In this document: in pieces, positions 9,331-18,350 of the stretch | Layout of the letters: each line of letters opens with the position of its first letter | How positions within the stretch are numbered: position 1 is the first letter of the stretch | Notes under the pieces: generated by a model | Seen by the model: only the letters and a program-made list of their open reading frames with translations | Told to the model about the DNA's origin: nothing | Databases searched by the model: none | NCBI RefSeq assembly: GCF_002090155.1 | Contig: NZ_BBRM01000004.1 | Location: forward strand, 186,001-250,000 | DNA from: Demequina sp. NBRC 110056 | GTDB taxonomy: Bacteria; Actinomycetota; Actinomycetes; Actinomycetales; Demequinaceae | Direction of reading: 5' to 3' | Length of the DNA stretch: 64,000 nucleotides | Position numbers and translations under genes: made by a program

Positions 9331-10295
9331 GGACGGTCCTCGTCGCCGGCCTTGGTCGGCTCCGAGTCCGTGGCGGCCTGGGCGTCGGTGCCGCGGTCCG
9401 CCTCCGCGCCGTCGGCGCGCACCGGGCCGGTGACGCCGGCGCCGTCCGGCGCATCGGCGCCGCTCGTGCGGCGCACCTCGGGGATCTGACCGGTCGCCCC
9501 CGCACGCCGCTCGGCACGGTGGGCGACGCGCTCCTCCTTGCGCCCGGTCCGCTCCTCCTTGCGCTCCGCGCGGTGACGCTCGATCTCGGCCTGGCGCTCC
9601 CTGTCCTCGGGCGTGAGGGACTCCTCGATGTCGCCCGCCAGATCCGGAAGCTCGGGTTCGGTGAGGCCGAACCACCCGAGGACCTTGTCGACGACGAGCC
9701 CGAGCAGCACGCCGGCGACGACGCCGACGATGATCGACAGCAGCAGGTTGTCCTTGGGGAAGATCGCCCCCGCGGCCGTGCCCAGGAGGATGCCCCACGC
9801 GGCCCAGATGCTCACGGCGACGGCGTCGACGCCCATGAACCGCCGGTGCGGGAAGCGCAGCGCGCCTGCGGTGAGGTTCACGATGACGCGTCCCATGGGG
9901 ATGAACCGCGCCGCGATGATGAACGTGGTGCCGCGGCGCTCGAGCTGGGACTCCGCCCAGTCCAGGCTGTGGCGCCAGCGGTCGCGCTTGAACAGGCGCC
10001 AGTGCCGGACGTCGACGCGAGATCCGACGAGGTACGCGATCTGGTCGCCGCACCACGCTCCGACCGCGCCGCACAGGAAGATCAGCACCAGGATGGGGCT
10101 GCCGGTCTGGAACGAGGCGGTCGACGTCGCGATGATCACGGACTCGCTCGGGAGGACCGGGAAGATCCCGTCGATCAGCGACAGGAAGAACACCCCCGGG
10201 TAGATCCACAGGGACTCGCTGAGCTCGAGCACCCACTCCTCGACGGTCGAGGAGAAGTGCAGGATCCAGTCGCTGAAGGTGCGCTCGTCGGTCAC
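9327..10295 (-). CDS. DedA-family membrane protein with long charged C-terminal tail
   Basis: A 322-residue VTT/SNARE-associated (DedA) family protein. The core spans about residues 25-200: hydrophobic segments, the FLSLIDGIFPVLPSESVI re-entrant motif and the signature ARFIPMGRVIVNLTAG. DedA proteins act in membrane lipid homeostasis, probably as undecaprenyl-phosphate or phospholipid flippases. The last 110 or so residues are an unusual cytosolic tail: a Glu/Arg-rich stretch likely to be helical, then Ala/Gly/Asp-rich disorder. GTG 10295 was chosen; GTG 10319 would add eight residues and neither has a good ribosome site. Confidence 0.85.
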   Translation of the reverse strand: MTDERTFSDWILHFSSTVEEWVLELSESLWIYPGVFFLSLIDGIFPVLPSESVIIATSTASFQTGSPILVLIFLCGAVGAWCGDQIAYLVGSRVDVRHWRLFKRDRWRHSLDWAESQLERRGTTFIIAARFIPMGRVIVNLTAGALRFPHRRFMGVDAVAVSIWAAWGILLGTAAGAIFPKDNLLLSIIVGVVAGVLLGLVVDKVLGWFGLTEPELPDLAGDIEESLTPEDRERQAEIERHRAERKEERTGRKEERVAHRAERRAGATGQIPEVRRTSGADAPDGAGVTGPVRADGAEADRGTDAQAATDSEPTKAGDEDRP

Positions 10296-10364
10296 GGGCT
10301 CAGTCTGGCAGGTGGGCACGGGCGGCGCGATGGGGCATCACGCTGATATCGCGGTCGTCCGTAC

Positions 10365-10383
10365 GGCCGATGCGCGCGCATCG
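10365..10383. repeat. GGCCGATGCG word joined head-to-head with its complement
   Basis: In the 95-base gap between the DedA gene and glmM, the word GGCCGATGCG (10365-10374) is followed by an inverted partial copy. The result is a perfect 16-base palindrome at 10368-10383 (CGATGCGCGCGCATCG). The word recurs in many other gaps of this window. Confidence 0.6.
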
Positions 10384-10414
10384 ACGGGCATCACCGTCGC
10401 CGCCCGCTGGGGCG

Positions 10415-11776
10415 TCAGAGGGGCAGGTGGGACCGCACCGCGGCGGCCAGCTCATCCGCGTAGGCCTGCGCGAGCTCGGCGGTCGCCGCCTCGACCATCA
10501 CCCGAACCACGGGCTCGGTGCCGGAGGGCCGCAGCAGCACGCGCCCCTCGGAGCCCAGCGCGGACCGGGCGGCGCCCACCGCCTGCTGGAGCCGCGCGTC
10601 CGAGTACACCCGGGTGCGGTCGACGCCCTTGACGTTGACGAGCACCTGCGGCAACGTCTCGATGCCCGCGCACTGGTCGCGCAGCGAAGCGCCAGCATTG
10701 ACCCGTGCCGCCACGAGCAGCGAGCTGAGGATGCCGTCACCGGTGGTCGCGTACTCGGAGACGATGATGTGCCCGGACTGCTCGCCGCCGAGCGAGTAGC
10801 CGCCCTCGCGCATGGCCTCGAGGACGTAGCGGTCGCCGACGGCCGCCTCGATGACGGCGATGCCCGCGGCCGTCATCGCGCGGTGCAGGCCCAGGTTGCT
10901 CATCACGGTCGCGACGAGGGTGTCGTGGTAGAGGGCGCCGGCGTCCTTGAGGGCGAGGGCGAGCAGGCCCATGATCGCGTCGCCGTTGACGACCTCGCCG
11001 GTGTGGTCCACGGCCAGGCAGCGGTCGGCGTCCCCGTCGAACGCCACGCCGAGGTCCGAGCCCGTGTCCACCACGGCGGCCTGGAGGCTGTCGAGGTGGG
11101 TCGACCCGACGCCATCGTTGATGTTGAGGCCGTCGGGCGACACGTTGATCGCGTGGACGGTGGCGCCGGCGGCGCGAAGAGCGGCGGGACCGGCCGAGCT
11201 AGCAGCACCGTGGGCGCCGTCGACGACGATCGACAGGCCATCGAGGGGCCGCTCGGAGCCCGCGAACGAGCGCACGGCGGCGACCACGTGGTCGACATAC
11301 CCGTCGACGAGGTCGGACGCGTCGGTGATGGTGCCCACCTCCGCGCCCGTGGGGCGCTCCCAGGGCTCGGCGAGACGCTCCTCGATCGCATCCTCGACCG
11401 AGTCGTCCAGCTTGTGGCCACCGCGGCCGAAGAATTTGATGCCGTTGTCCGGCATGGGGTTGTGCGACGCCGAGATCACCACGCCGAGGTCCGCCTCGGT
11501 CGAGGCGGTCAGATACGCGATCCCGGGCGTCGGCACGACGCCGGCATCGAGCACGTCGACCCCCGCGGACGCGAGGCCCGCGGACACCGCGGCGCTCAGG
11601 AACTGGCCGGAGACGCGAGTGTCGCGGCCGATGACCGCGCGGGGTCGGTGGCCCGTGAACTCGCCTCGGTCGGCGAAGACGTGGGCCGCGGCGACGGCGA
11701 GGTCCACGGCCAGCTCTGCCGTGATGTCACGGTTAGCCAGGCCGCGGACCCCGTCCGTGCCGAAGAGTCGCGCCAT
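10415..11776 (-). CDS. glmM: Phosphoglucosamine mutase GlmM
   Basis: GlmM interconverts glucosamine-6-phosphate and glucosamine-1-phosphate for UDP-GlcNAc synthesis. The 453-residue protein starts [15 protein letters not shown], has the active-site phosphoserine loop [17 protein letters not shown], the metal loop FDGDADRC and the C-terminal phosphate-binding [15 protein letters not shown]. It follows rpsI by 10 bases on the same strand, the usual rplM-rpsI-glmM arrangement of actinobacteria. Confidence 0.97.
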   Translation of the reverse strand: MARLFGTDGVRGLANRDITAELAVDLAVAAAHVFADRGEFTGHRPRAVIGRDTRVSGQFLSAAVSAGLASAGVDVLDAGVVPTPGIAYLTASTEADLGVVISASHNPMPDNGIKFFGRGGHKLDDSVEDAIEERLAEPWERPTGAEVGTITDASDLVDGYVDHVVAAVRSFAGSERPLDGLSIVVDGAHGAASSAGPAALRAAGATVHAINVSPDGLNINDGVGSTHLDSLQAAVVDTGSDLGVAFDGDADRCLAVDHTGEVVNGDAIMGLLALALKDAGALYHDTLVATVMSNLGLHRAMTAAGIAVIEAAVGDRYVLEAMREGGYSLGGEQSGHIIVSEYATTGDGILSSLLVAARVNAGASLRDQCAGIETLPQVLVNVKGVDRTRVYSDARLQQAVGAARSALGSEGRVLLRPSGTEPVVRVMVEAATAELAQAYADELAAAVRSHLPL

Positions 11777-11786
11777 AGGCGCGAGG

Positions 11787-12257
11787 TTAGCGCTTCGAGT
11801 ACTGCGGGGCGCGGCGGGCCTTCTTGAGGCCGGCCTTCTTGCGCTCGACGACGCGCGCGTCGCGGGTCAGGAAGCCCGCCTTCTTGAGAGTGCCGCGGTT
11901 GGTGTCCGCGTCGATCTCGTTGAGGGCGCGGGACACGCCCAGGCGCAGCGCGCCGGCCTGGCCCGAGGGGCCACCGCCGGTGATGCGGGCGTGCACGTCG
12001 AACTTGCCCTCGATGTCGAGCAGCGCGAACGGCGAGTTCACGAGCTGCTGGTGCACCTTGTTGGGGAAGTAGTCCTCGAGCGAGCGGCCGTTGATCTTCC
12101 ACTCGCCGGTGCCGGGCACCAGGCGGACGCGGGCGATCGCCTCCTTGCGGCGGCCGAGGCCGGCGCCGGGGGCGATGGCCGAAGCTCCCTTGCCGCGCTC
12201 GGGCGCGGACTCGGAGGTGTACTCGGTGGGGGTGTCGTTCTCGACGGTCTCAGTCAC
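11787..12257 (-). CDS. rpsI: 30S ribosomal protein S9
   Basis: 156 residues. The conserved S9 core starts at [17 protein letters not shown] and ends in [12 protein letters not shown], whose basic tail contacts P-site tRNA. About 35 extra acidic or polar residues precede the core, common in actinobacterial S9. GTG 12257 is preferred because AAGGA lies 9 bases upstream on the minus strand; an in-frame TTG three codons earlier overlaps that site. Confidence 0.96.
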   Translation of the reverse strand: MTETVENDTPTEYTSESAPERGKGASAIAPGAGLGRRKEAIARVRLVPGTGEWKINGRSLEDYFPNKVHQQLVNSPFALLDIEGKFDVHARITGGGPSGQAGALRLGVSRALNEIDADTNRGTLKKAGFLTRDARVVERKKAGLKKARRAPQYSKR

Positions 12258-12286
12258 GTCAATCAATCCTTGGGGGTCCGGGGCGC

Positions 12287-12730
12287 TTACTGCGCCACCT
12301 GCGAGATCTCGAACGCCTGCGGCTGCTGCGCGGCGTGGGGGTGCTCGGGGCCCGCGTAGACCTTGAGCTTGGACAGCTGGGCACGGCCGAGCTTGGTCTT
12401 GGGCAGCATGCCGCGGACCGCGTTCTCGATGACCCGCTGGGGGTTCTTCTCGAGGAGCTCGCCGATCGGGACGGCGCTCAGGCCGCCCGGGTAACCGGAG
12501 TGGCGGTAGACCATCTTGTCGGTCGCCTTGGTGCCGGACAGAGAGATCTTCTCGGCATTGATGACGATGACGAAGTCACCGCCGTCGACGTGGGGCGCGA
12601 AGGTCGCCTTGTGCTTGCCGCGGAGCAGCGAAGCGGCCTGAGAGGCCAGACGACCGAGAACCACGTCAGTAGCGTCGATGACGTACCAGTTCTTGGTGAC
12701 GTCACCCGGCTTGGGAGAATACGTACGCAC
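12287..12730 (-). CDS. rplM: 50S ribosomal protein L13
   Basis: 147 residues starting [20 protein letters not shown], with [15 protein letters not shown] and the MLPKTKLGR motif of L13. The GTG start has an AAGAAGG ribosome site just upstream. It leads the rplM-rpsI-glmM operon from its own promoter. Confidence 0.97.
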   Translation of the reverse strand: MRTYSPKPGDVTKNWYVIDATDVVLGRLASQAASLLRGKHKATFAPHVDGGDFVIVINAEKISLSGTKATDKMVYRHSGYPGGLSAVPIGELLEKNPQRVIENAVRGMLPKTKLGRAQLSKLKVYAGPEHPHAAQQPQAFEISQVAQ

Positions 12731-12848
12731 TGTGAAGCCTTCTTACTCGTTAACGATGGTGCGGCGCGTGGGCGCCACGGGGTTCGGTCGGCGGGTCCTG
12801 CGGAGGCGAGTGGGAGGCACTTCCAGCCGGAACGCACAACGACAGACG

Positions 12849-12878
12849 ATTCTACCGGCGTGGGGGCTTGACGGTCAA
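12849..12878 (-). promoter_or_regulatory. Promoter of rplM-rpsI-glmM
   Basis: Minus-strand -35 TTGACC (12873-12878), 18-base spacer, -10 TAGAAT (12849-12854). This predicts a leader of about 110 bases before the rplM GTG. The -35 overlaps the end of the upstream truA intergenic tail. Confidence 0.75.
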
Positions 12879-12894
12879 TTCGGACCTGAGTCCG

Positions 12895-13776
12895 TCATGC
12901 TCGCCTGGCGCGGGTCTGCTCGGCACGCGCCGCGAGGTGCTCGTCTGCGGGATACGAGACCTGCTCGAGCGTCAGCCCGTGAGCGGGGGCCACGGCGATC
13001 GCCTGGGACCGCGAGGTCTCGTCGGCGACGGAAGCGAGCCACGCGAGGTCTCGGCGCCCCTGGCCCACCGCCAGCAGCGCGCCGACGAGCGACCGCACCA
13101 TCGAGTGGCAGAACGCGTCTGCCCGCACCGTGGCCACCACGAGCCCCGCGTCGGGCCCCTCGGTCACGCGATCCCACGACAGGTCCGTCAGATCGCGGAT
13201 CGTGGTCGCACCGTCGCGTGCGCGGCAGAACGCCGCGAAGTCGCGCAGGCCGATGAGGGTCGCCGACGCGGCGTTGAGGTCGTCGATGTCGAGCGGGTTG
13301 TCGTGCCACAGGACGTGGCGCCTCGTGAGCGGGTCACGCAGCTCGCGTCGGTCGCACACCCGATAGGCGTAGCGGCGTTCCATCGCGGCGAAGCGCGCGT
13401 CGAAGCCAGCGGGTGCCAGCGTCACCTGTCGAACGGTGACGTCGTCAGGGAGGAGGCCGTCGAGACGATCGCGGAGGCCCTCCTCCGGCGCGCGCACACA
13501 GCGCCCTGGCATGCGACCCCAGGACGCGGCAGGGATGTCGGCATGGGCGACCTGGTGACGAGCGTGCACGCCGGCGTCGGTGCGGCCGGCGACGGTGAGC
13601 CGCACCGGCACAGCCTCGCCCGTCGCGGGATCCCTGATGATGCGCGCGAGCGCCACTTCCATCTCGCCCTGCACGGTCCTCAGCCCTGGCTGCGTCGCCC
13701 ACCCGGAGAAGTCGGTGCCGTCGTAAGAGAAGTCGAGGCGGGCCCTCACGACGTCACTGCTGTGCAGATCCGTCAT
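12895..13776 (-). CDS. truA: tRNA pseudouridine(38-40) synthase TruA
   Basis: 293 residues. The catalytic Asp lies in AGRTDAGVHARHQVAH, and MERRYAYRV and FCHSMVRSLVGALL are the other family motifs. It modifies U38-U40 in tRNA anticodon arms. There is an insertion of about 20 residues after the catalytic loop (WGRMPGRCVRAPEEG). It sits behind rplQ as the last gene of the alpha operon, as is usual in actinobacteria. Confidence 0.95.
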   Translation of the reverse strand: MTDLHSSDVVRARLDFSYDGTDFSGWATQPGLRTVQGEMEVALARIIRDPATGEAVPVRLTVAGRTDAGVHARHQVAHADIPAASWGRMPGRCVRAPEEGLRDRLDGLLPDDVTVRQVTLAPAGFDARFAAMERRYAYRVCDRRELRDPLTRRHVLWHDNPLDIDDLNAASATLIGLRDFAAFCRARDGATTIRDLTDLSWDRVTEGPDAGLVVATVRADAFCHSMVRSLVGALLAVGQGRRDLAWLASVADETSRSQAIAVAPAHGLTLEQVSYPADEHLAARAEQTRARRA

Positions 13777-13833
13777 GAGAGCCCGCCTCGAAGGCGACCG
13801 TCACGCGGGTCTCAGCCCGCGCATCGGCCGTCG

Positions 13834-14409
13834 TTACTTCTTGTCGTCCTCGGCAGCCTCGTCGGCGCCCTCGGCGGGGGCCTCGGCGTGCTCGCCCTCG
13901 ACCTCCTCCGGCTTGACCTCGGGCTCGGTGGCCTCGGCGTCGGTGGCGGCGGCCTCCTCGACCGGCGCCTCCTCGACCTTCTCGGTCTTCTTCGGGGCGG
14001 CCTTCTTGGTGGCCTTCTCGGCCTCCTTGGCGACGGCCTTCTTGGCAGGCGCACCGAACTCGACGAGCTCGATCACGGCCATCGGCGCGTTGTCGCCCTT
14101 GCGGGGGCCGATCTTGGTGATGCGGGTGTAGCCGCCGTCACGCTCGGCGAAGCCGGGCGCGATCTCCGCGAACAGCGCGTGCACGACGCCCTTGTCCGAC
14201 AGCAGACCGAGCACCTTGCGGCGCGAGGCGAGGTCGCCACGCTTGGCAAGGGTGACGACGCGCTCGGCGTAGGGGCGCAGGCGCTTGGCCTTGGCGACGG
14301 TGGTGGTGATGCGGCCGTGCTCGAACAGGCTCTGCGCGAGGTTCGCCAGGATCTGACGCTCGTGCGCAGGACCGCCGCCCAGGCGCGCTCCCTTGGTGGG
14401 GGTAGGCAT
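13834..14409 (-). CDS. rplQ: 50S ribosomal protein L17 with acidic/Ala-Lys C-terminal extension
   Basis: 191 residues. The L17 core (about residues 1-125) is recognised from [40 protein letters not shown] and [22 protein letters not shown]. The last 65 or so residues are a low-complexity tail, first Lys/Ala-rich, then dominated by Glu and Ala, ending DDKK. Bacterial L17 is usually 115-130 residues. Tails of this kind occur in actinobacteria and are expected to be disordered. Confidence 0.96.
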   Translation of the reverse strand: MPTPTKGARLGGGPAHERQILANLAQSLFEHGRITTTVAKAKRLRPYAERVVTLAKRGDLASRRKVLGLLSDKGVVHALFAEIAPGFAERDGGYTRITKIGPRKGDNAPMAVIELVEFGAPAKKAVAKEAEKATKKAAPKKTEKVEEAPVEEAAATDAEATEPEVKPEEVEGEHAEAPAEGADEAAEDDKK

Positions 14410-14427
14410 GGTTGCAGGTTCTCCTTG

Positions 14428-15417
14428 TTACTCTTCGCTGCCCGAGAAGTACACGCCCGCGGACCCGCCGTCGTACTCGACGGCGCCGTCCTTGAGCGAG
14501 AAGCCCAGCTCTGCGAGCTTCTCCTTGACCTCGGTGATCGACTTCTGCCCGAAGTTGCGGATGTCCATGAGATCCGCCTCCGAGCGGGCGGTCAGCTCGC
14601 CCACGGTGTGGATGCCCTCGCGCTTGAGGCAGTTGTACGAGCGCTGGGTGAGGTTGAGCTCCTCGATCGGCTGGTTGTAGTCCTCCTCGATGGAGTCCTC
14701 CGAGTCCGAGGGGCCGATCTCGATGCCCTCAGCGGCCTCGTTCAGGCCCTTCGCGAGCGAGAACAGCTCGACCAGCGTCGAGCCGGCGGAGGCCAGCGCG
14801 TCGGCGGGCGAGATCGAGTTCTTGGTCTCGACGTCGATGATCAGCTCGTCGAAGTCGGTGCGCTGGGCCACACGGGTCGCCTGGACCTTGTACGTGACCT
14901 TGAGCACCGGCGAGTAGATCGAGTCGACGGGGATCTGGCCGATCTCCGCGTCGTAGCCCTTGTTCATCGAGGCGGGCACGTAGCCGCGGCCGCGCTCGAC
15001 GGTCAGCTCGACCTCGAACTTGGCCTTCGAGTTGAGGGTCGCGATGTGCAGGTCGGGGTTGTGGACCTCGACGCCCGCGGGCGGGGCGACGTCGGCACCG
15101 GTCACGGCGCCGGCACCCGACTTGCGCAGGTACATCACGACGGGCTCATCGTGCTGCGACGAGACCACGAGGTTCTTGAGGTTGAGCAGGATCTCGGTCA
15201 CGTCCTCCTTCACGCCCTCGATGGTCGTGAACTCGTGGAGGACGCCCTCGAAGCGCACCGAGGTGATCGCGGCGCCCGGGATGGACGACAGCAGGGTGCG
15301 GCGGAGCGAGTTGCCGAGCGTGTAGCCGAAGCCAGGCTCGAGCGGCTTGAGCGAGAACTGCGAACGGTTGTCCGAGATGACCTTCTCGGTCAGCTGGGGA
15401 CGCTGTGCGATGAGCAC
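14428..15417 (-). CDS. rpoA: DNA-directed RNA polymerase subunit alpha
   Basis: 329 residues starting at GTG 15417. The N-terminal assembly domain (about 1-230) includes [20 protein letters not shown]. The C-terminal domain has the helix-hairpin-helix [20 protein letters not shown] and [11 protein letters not shown], which bind UP elements and activators. It lies in the infA-rpmJ-rpsM-rpsK-rpoA-rplQ order; rpsD, which precedes rpoA in many bacteria, is absent here. Confidence 0.98.
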   Translation of the reverse strand: MLIAQRPQLTEKVISDNRSQFSLKPLEPGFGYTLGNSLRRTLLSSIPGAAITSVRFEGVLHEFTTIEGVKEDVTEILLNLKNLVVSSQHDEPVVMYLRKSGAGAVTGADVAPPAGVEVHNPDLHIATLNSKAKFEVELTVERGRGYVPASMNKGYDAEIGQIPVDSIYSPVLKVTYKVQATRVAQRTDFDELIIDVETKNSISPADALASAGSTLVELFSLAKGLNEAAEGIEIGPSDSEDSIEEDYNQPIEELNLTQRSYNCLKREGIHTVGELTARSEADLMDIRNFGQKSITEVKEKLAELGFSLKDGAVEYDGGSAGVYFSGSEE

Positions 15418-15595
15418 TGTTCATATCCTTTCCGAGCACCCGCTATTTGATGCTCGCAAGTCCTGCCGGAATGGTCCGTCAGGGTGGAGGTGTGAAGTTG
15501 AAAGGAGTGCGGAGGGCCGATGCGCTGGGCGCCGGCCGCCCGGGGGCGGGGTCGCGCGCGGCTCGCCCGGGGGCGAGGCGCGCGGCCCCCGTTCG
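15418..15595 (-). promoter_or_regulatory. rpsK-rpoA intergenic region with strong hairpin
   Basis: This gap holds a strong GC hairpin directly after rpsK: CTCGCCC (15562-15568) pairs with GGGCGAG (15571-15577), extended by flanking GCGC runs. No T-tract follows, so it may be an RNA stabiliser or a weak attenuator rather than a terminator. It also contains one GGCCGATGCGC word (15515-15525). An AAGGAT sequence precedes the rpoA GTG. No convincing promoter was found. Confidence 0.4.
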
Positions 15596-15985
15596 CTAGT
15601 TGCGGCGGCGCTTGGGCGGACGGCAGCCGTTGTGCGCCTGCGGGGTCACGTCCTTGATGGAGGTGACCTCGAGGCCGGCGGCGGTCAGCGAACGGATCGC
15701 GGTGTCGCGACCCGAGCCGGGCCCCTTGACGAACACGTCGACCTTGGACATGCCCGCGTCCTGCGCGCGACGGGCAGCGGCCTCGGCGGCCATCTGCGCG
15801 GCGTACGGCGTGGACTTGCGGGAGCCCTTGAAGCCGACCTGGCCCGACGACGACCACGACACGACGGCACCCGAGGGGTCCGTGATCGAGATGATCGTGT
15901 TGTTGAAGGTCGACTTGATGTGAGCCTGACCGTGCGCGACGGTCTTCTTGATCTTCTTGCGCGGCTTGCGCGTGGGAGCTGCCAT
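15596..15985 (-). CDS. rpsK: 30S ribosomal protein S11
   Basis: 129 residues. [19 protein letters not shown] and the basic C-terminus [12 protein letters not shown] are diagnostic of S11, a platform protein near the E site. It is 3 bases downstream of rpsM. Confidence 0.98.
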   Translation of the reverse strand: MAAPTRKPRKKIKKTVAHGQAHIKSTFNNTIISITDPSGAVVSWSSSGQVGFKGSRKSTPYAAQMAAEAAARRAQDAGMSKVDVFVKGPGSGRDTAIRSLTAAGLEVTSIKDVTPQAHNGCRPPKRRRN

Positions 15986-15988
15986 GGC

Positions 15989-16357
15989 TTACTTCTTCTT
16001 TCCGGCGACGGTCTTCTTGGGGCCCTTGCGCGTGCGGGCGTTGGTCTTGGTGCGCTGACCGCGGACCGGCATGCCACGACGGTGGCGCAGACCCTGGTAG
16101 TTGCCGATCTCCACCTTGCGGCGGATGTCGCCCTGCACCGTGCGGCGCAGGTCGCCCTCGACCTCGAAGTTGGCCTCGATGAAGTCACGGATGGCGACGA
16201 GCTCCTGGTCGCCCGCGTCCTTGACGCGGAGGTCCGGGCTGACGCCGGTGGCGGCGAGGATCTGCTGCGCACGAGTGCGGCCGATCCCGTAGATGTAGGT
16301 GAGCGCGATCTCCATGCGCTTCTCGCGCGGGAGGTCGACGCCAACGATGCGTGCCAT
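15989..16357 (-). CDS. rpsM: 30S ribosomal protein S13
   Basis: 122 residues. [20 protein letters not shown], the [13 protein letters not shown] helix-two-turn-helix and the basic tail [17 protein letters not shown] are typical. S13 contacts the P-site tRNA and the A-site finger. Confidence 0.98.
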   Translation of the reverse strand: MARIVGVDLPREKRMEIALTYIYGIGRTRAQQILAATGVSPDLRVKDAGDQELVAIRDFIEANFEVEGDLRRTVQGDIRRKVEIGNYQGLRHRRGMPVRGQRTKTNARTRKGPKKTVAGKKK

Positions 16358-16425
16358 TGTCTGTCTTCTACTCCTCAGTAGTCGGAGGTCTGACGCTCAG
16401 GCTTCCCGCGGGATTGTGGTGCGGG

Positions 16426-16445
16426 CCCCGGCCTCCGAGCCGGGG
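16426..16445 (-). other. Hairpin between rpmJ and rpsM
   Basis: CCCCGGC (16426-16432) and GCCGGGG (16439-16445) form a 7-bp stem with a 6-base loop in the 128-base gap between rpmJ and rpsM. No U-run follows on the transcribed strand, so read-through is expected. It could tune relative expression of infA-rpmJ and the genes below. Confidence 0.45.
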
Positions 16446-16485
16446 GTTGCTGTGTGGCTGCCTGAACGAGGTCGTGTGTTGTTGT

Positions 16486-16599
16486 CTAGCCCTGACGCTG
16501 CTTGTGGCGCAGGTTGTCGCAGATGACCATGACTCGGCCATTGCGACGGATCACCTTGCACTTGTCGCAGATCGGCTTGACGCTCGGCTTAACCTTCAT
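16486..16599 (-). CDS. rpmJ: 50S ribosomal protein L36
   Basis: 37 residues, the standard length. [19 protein letters not shown] followed by [13 protein letters not shown]. It has CDKC, a later Cys and a His, the zinc-binding CCCH form of L36. Start ATG 16599. Confidence 0.97.
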   Translation of the reverse strand: MKVKPSVKPICDKCKVIRRNGRVMVICDNLRHKQRQG

Positions 16600-16651
16600 G
16601 CTTCTTTCCTTGCGTCGCGGCACGCGGAACGCCGGTGCGTGCCGGTGACGC

Positions 16652-16873
16652 TCACTTGTAGCGGTAGACGATACGGCCGCGGGACAGGTCGTACGGGCTG
16701 AGCTCGACAACCACCCGGTCCTCAGGGAGGATTCGGATGTAGTGCTGTCGCATCTTGCCCGAGATGTGTGCGAGGACGAGATGACCGTTGGTCAGCTCCA
16801 CACGGAAGGAGGCGTTGGGAAGCGCCTCCACGACCGTGCCCTCGACCTCGATGACGCCGTCTTTCTTGGCCAT
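16652..16873 (-). CDS. infA: Translation initiation factor IF-1
   Basis: 73 residues, the usual actinobacterial length, an OB-fold. [20 protein letters not shown] and [20 protein letters not shown] are diagnostic. ATG 16873 follows GGAG in a short leader, and a consensus promoter lies about 50 bases upstream, so the alpha operon is transcribed independently of the repeat genes before it. Confidence 0.98.
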   Translation of the reverse strand: MAKKDGVIEVEGTVVEALPNASFRVELTNGHLVLAHISGKMRQHYIRILPEDRVVVELSPYDLSRGRIVYRYK

Positions 16874-16900
16874 GGACTCCACTCACGTTGGTTGGTTGCG

Positions 16901-16920
16901 CGGGCGCGCAAAAACGCCCG
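16901..16920 (-). other. Hairpin at the 5' end of the infA mRNA
   Basis: CGGGCG (16901-16906) and CGCCCG (16915-16920) form a stem around an 8-base loop that includes a run of five A (U on the mRNA). The predicted transcription start lies at its edge, so the mRNA would begin with this hairpin. Confidence 0.4.
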
Positions 16921-16927
16921 ACGAACA

Positions 16928-16956
16928 ACTATACGCCACCCGGCCCCGCCGTTCAA
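16928..16956 (-). promoter_or_regulatory. Promoter of infA and the alpha operon
   Basis: Minus-strand -35 TTGAAC (16951-16956), 17-base spacer, -10 TATAGT (16928-16933). This is among the best matches to the vegetative consensus in the window. It lies between the end of the first repeat gene and infA. Confidence 0.8.
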
Positions 16957-16980
16957 CCGCGACCGTCGGCGCGACCGACG

Positions 16981-17289
16981 TCACCTGTAGCCGTTGCGCA
17001 GGCGTTGCACCGCGGCATCCGAGATCGCGGTGGATCGGTGGTCAGCGAGGGATCTCACCACCGACGCGGGCGTGCGGGGGTTGTCGATGAGGGCGCGCAG
17101 CACAGCGTGGTCGGTGTCATGCCCGAGCGAGATGAGCGCGCCGACCGGACAGTCGGCACGCCCCGCCACCGTCGCGCGCACCGATGCGCTGCGATGGACC
17201 GCAAGACGCAGAAGGTCCGGCGGCGCGAGCCGCGGGTCCCGCGCCCTCTCGACGTCCTCCGCGGCGCGACGTGCCGGCGAGATGCCCAC
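16981..17289 (-). CDS. Short HEAT/LRV-like repeat protein (paralog 1 of 3)
   Basis: A 102-residue protein with no enzyme motifs. From residue 30 on it consists of about 26-residue alpha-solenoid repeats: SVRATVAGRADCPVGALISL, then AVLRALIDNPRTPASVVRSL, then a cap ISDAAVQRLR. The pattern (V-R/L-x-A..N-P/R-x-x-P..L-x-x-L-x-x-D/H) matches variant leucine-rich (LRV) or HEAT-like repeats, which bind proteins or nucleic acid. GTG 17289 is chosen because GGGAGG lies 8 bases upstream and a -10-like TAGAGT (17345-17350) would give a leader of about 50 bases. The two genes upstream share the repeats, so this is a paralogous cluster. Function unknown. Confidence 0.7.
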   Translation of the reverse strand: MGISPARRAAEDVERARDPRLAPPDLLRLAVHRSASVRATVAGRADCPVGALISLGHDTDHAVLRALIDNPRTPASVVRSLADHRSTAISDAAVQRLRNGYR

Positions 17290-17433
17290 GATGCCATCCT
17301 CCCTCGCGGCGCACGCGACACCCGCACGTGCCACCGTGTCGCACACTCTAGGGAAGCACCCCTGGTAATGGGCGCCCGCTGTGGCGAACCCGACAAACTC
17401 CCCCCGGGCGTTTCGCGGTCGCCTCGTCGGGCG

Positions 17434-18243
17434 TCAGCCCGTCGCGGGCCGGGGCCCCTCGGGGAAGAATGCCTCCGCGCTCACCGCCGGCGTGCGACGG
17501 CCCATGCCTGGCATCGTCGGGGCCCCACCTCGCCCGGTCTCGGCGTCCCCCGCACGGTCGCGGCCGACCGCCGGTCGCGGTGCGTACGCGCGCAGCGACG
17601 TGCGTCGTGTGGGGGCTCCTCGATCGGTCGCGCCGCCGTCGGGCCCCGCCGGGACGGGCGCTCCGTGCATGGACCCTGCGTCGGTGGGTGCGGGGTGGCC
17701 GAGCGCCGCATGAGTGGCAGCCGCGCGATCGCGCAGCTCGGGCGGCAGGGTCACGCCCCGCAGCCCCTCGCCCGAGTCCTGGACCACAGGTGCTGCGGCG
17801 AGCTCCGCCGTGGCGCGCTCGGCCGCCCGGCGCACCTCGGGGCGCCGGTGCGTGGCGAGTCGAGCCCGCGTGTCGGCCGGGGTGGCGCGGTTGCGGGCGA
17901 CCGCCTTCAGCACGGCGGCGTCGCGGTCCCGCCCGAGCTGCGCGAGCACCGAGGGGTTGGCGGTGGGATTGGCGGCCACGGCGACCCTGACCGCCGCCCT
18001 CGCGTCATGCGCGAGTGAGGCGAGCACGGCGAGCGGGCAGTCGGGCCGGCGAGCGAGCACCTCGCGCACGTCCACGTCGCGGTGGTGAGCGAGCTCCGCG
18101 AACCGCGGGCGGGCGAGATCAGCGCCAGATGCCTCGTGCCACTCGGCGCTCACCTGGCGCTGCCGCACTCGGGCCGTGCCCAGTCCGGAGCTCGCGAGGT
18201 AGGCGCGGGACCAGGAGGCATCGTCGGCCCTGCCGTCCGCCAT
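17434..18243 (-). CDS. HEAT/LRV-like repeat protein with disordered tail (paralog 2 of 3)
   Basis: 269 residues in two halves. Residues about 45-150 hold three repeats plus a cap: VDVREVLARRPDCPLAVLAS, AAVRVAVAANPTANPSVLAQ, AAVLKAVARNRATPADTRAR and PEVRRAAERATAEL. Each follows the same frame as the neighbouring paralogs, and the phrase SLAHD or its variants ends repeats in all three. The C-terminal 110 residues are Pro/Gly/Ala/Arg-rich, low complexity and probably disordered. No signal peptide or transmembrane segment is evident. No function is recognised; scaffold or adaptor is the natural inference for a solenoid. Confidence 0.75.
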   Translation of the reverse strand: MADGRADDASWSRAYLASSGLGTARVRQRQVSAEWHEASGADLARPRFAELAHHRDVDVREVLARRPDCPLAVLASLAHDARAAVRVAVAANPTANPSVLAQLGRDRDAAVLKAVARNRATPADTRARLATHRRPEVRRAAERATAELAAAPVVQDSGEGLRGVTLPPELRDRAAATHAALGHPAPTDAGSMHGAPVPAGPDGGATDRGAPTRRTSLRAYAPRPAVGRDRAGDAETGRGGAPTMPGMGRRTPAVSAEAFFPEGPRPATG

Positions 18244-18350
18244 GCGCCACCTCCGATCGTGTGCGCACCGACGTTACGGAGCCGAGGTGAAACAGGGCTT
18301 GCGACTCGCTTGCCGCGAGATGAACGTCGGCCTCGCGCCGGCTGACGACG

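Noticed and set aside
12255..12266. TTG at 12266 as the rpsI start
   Set aside because: It overlaps the AAGGA ribosome site that serves GTG 12257 at good spacing.
14428..15985. Missing rpsD between rpsK and rpoA as a deletion
   Set aside because: Many actinobacteria carry rpsD elsewhere; the gap shows no remnant, so this is normal gene order for such lineages.
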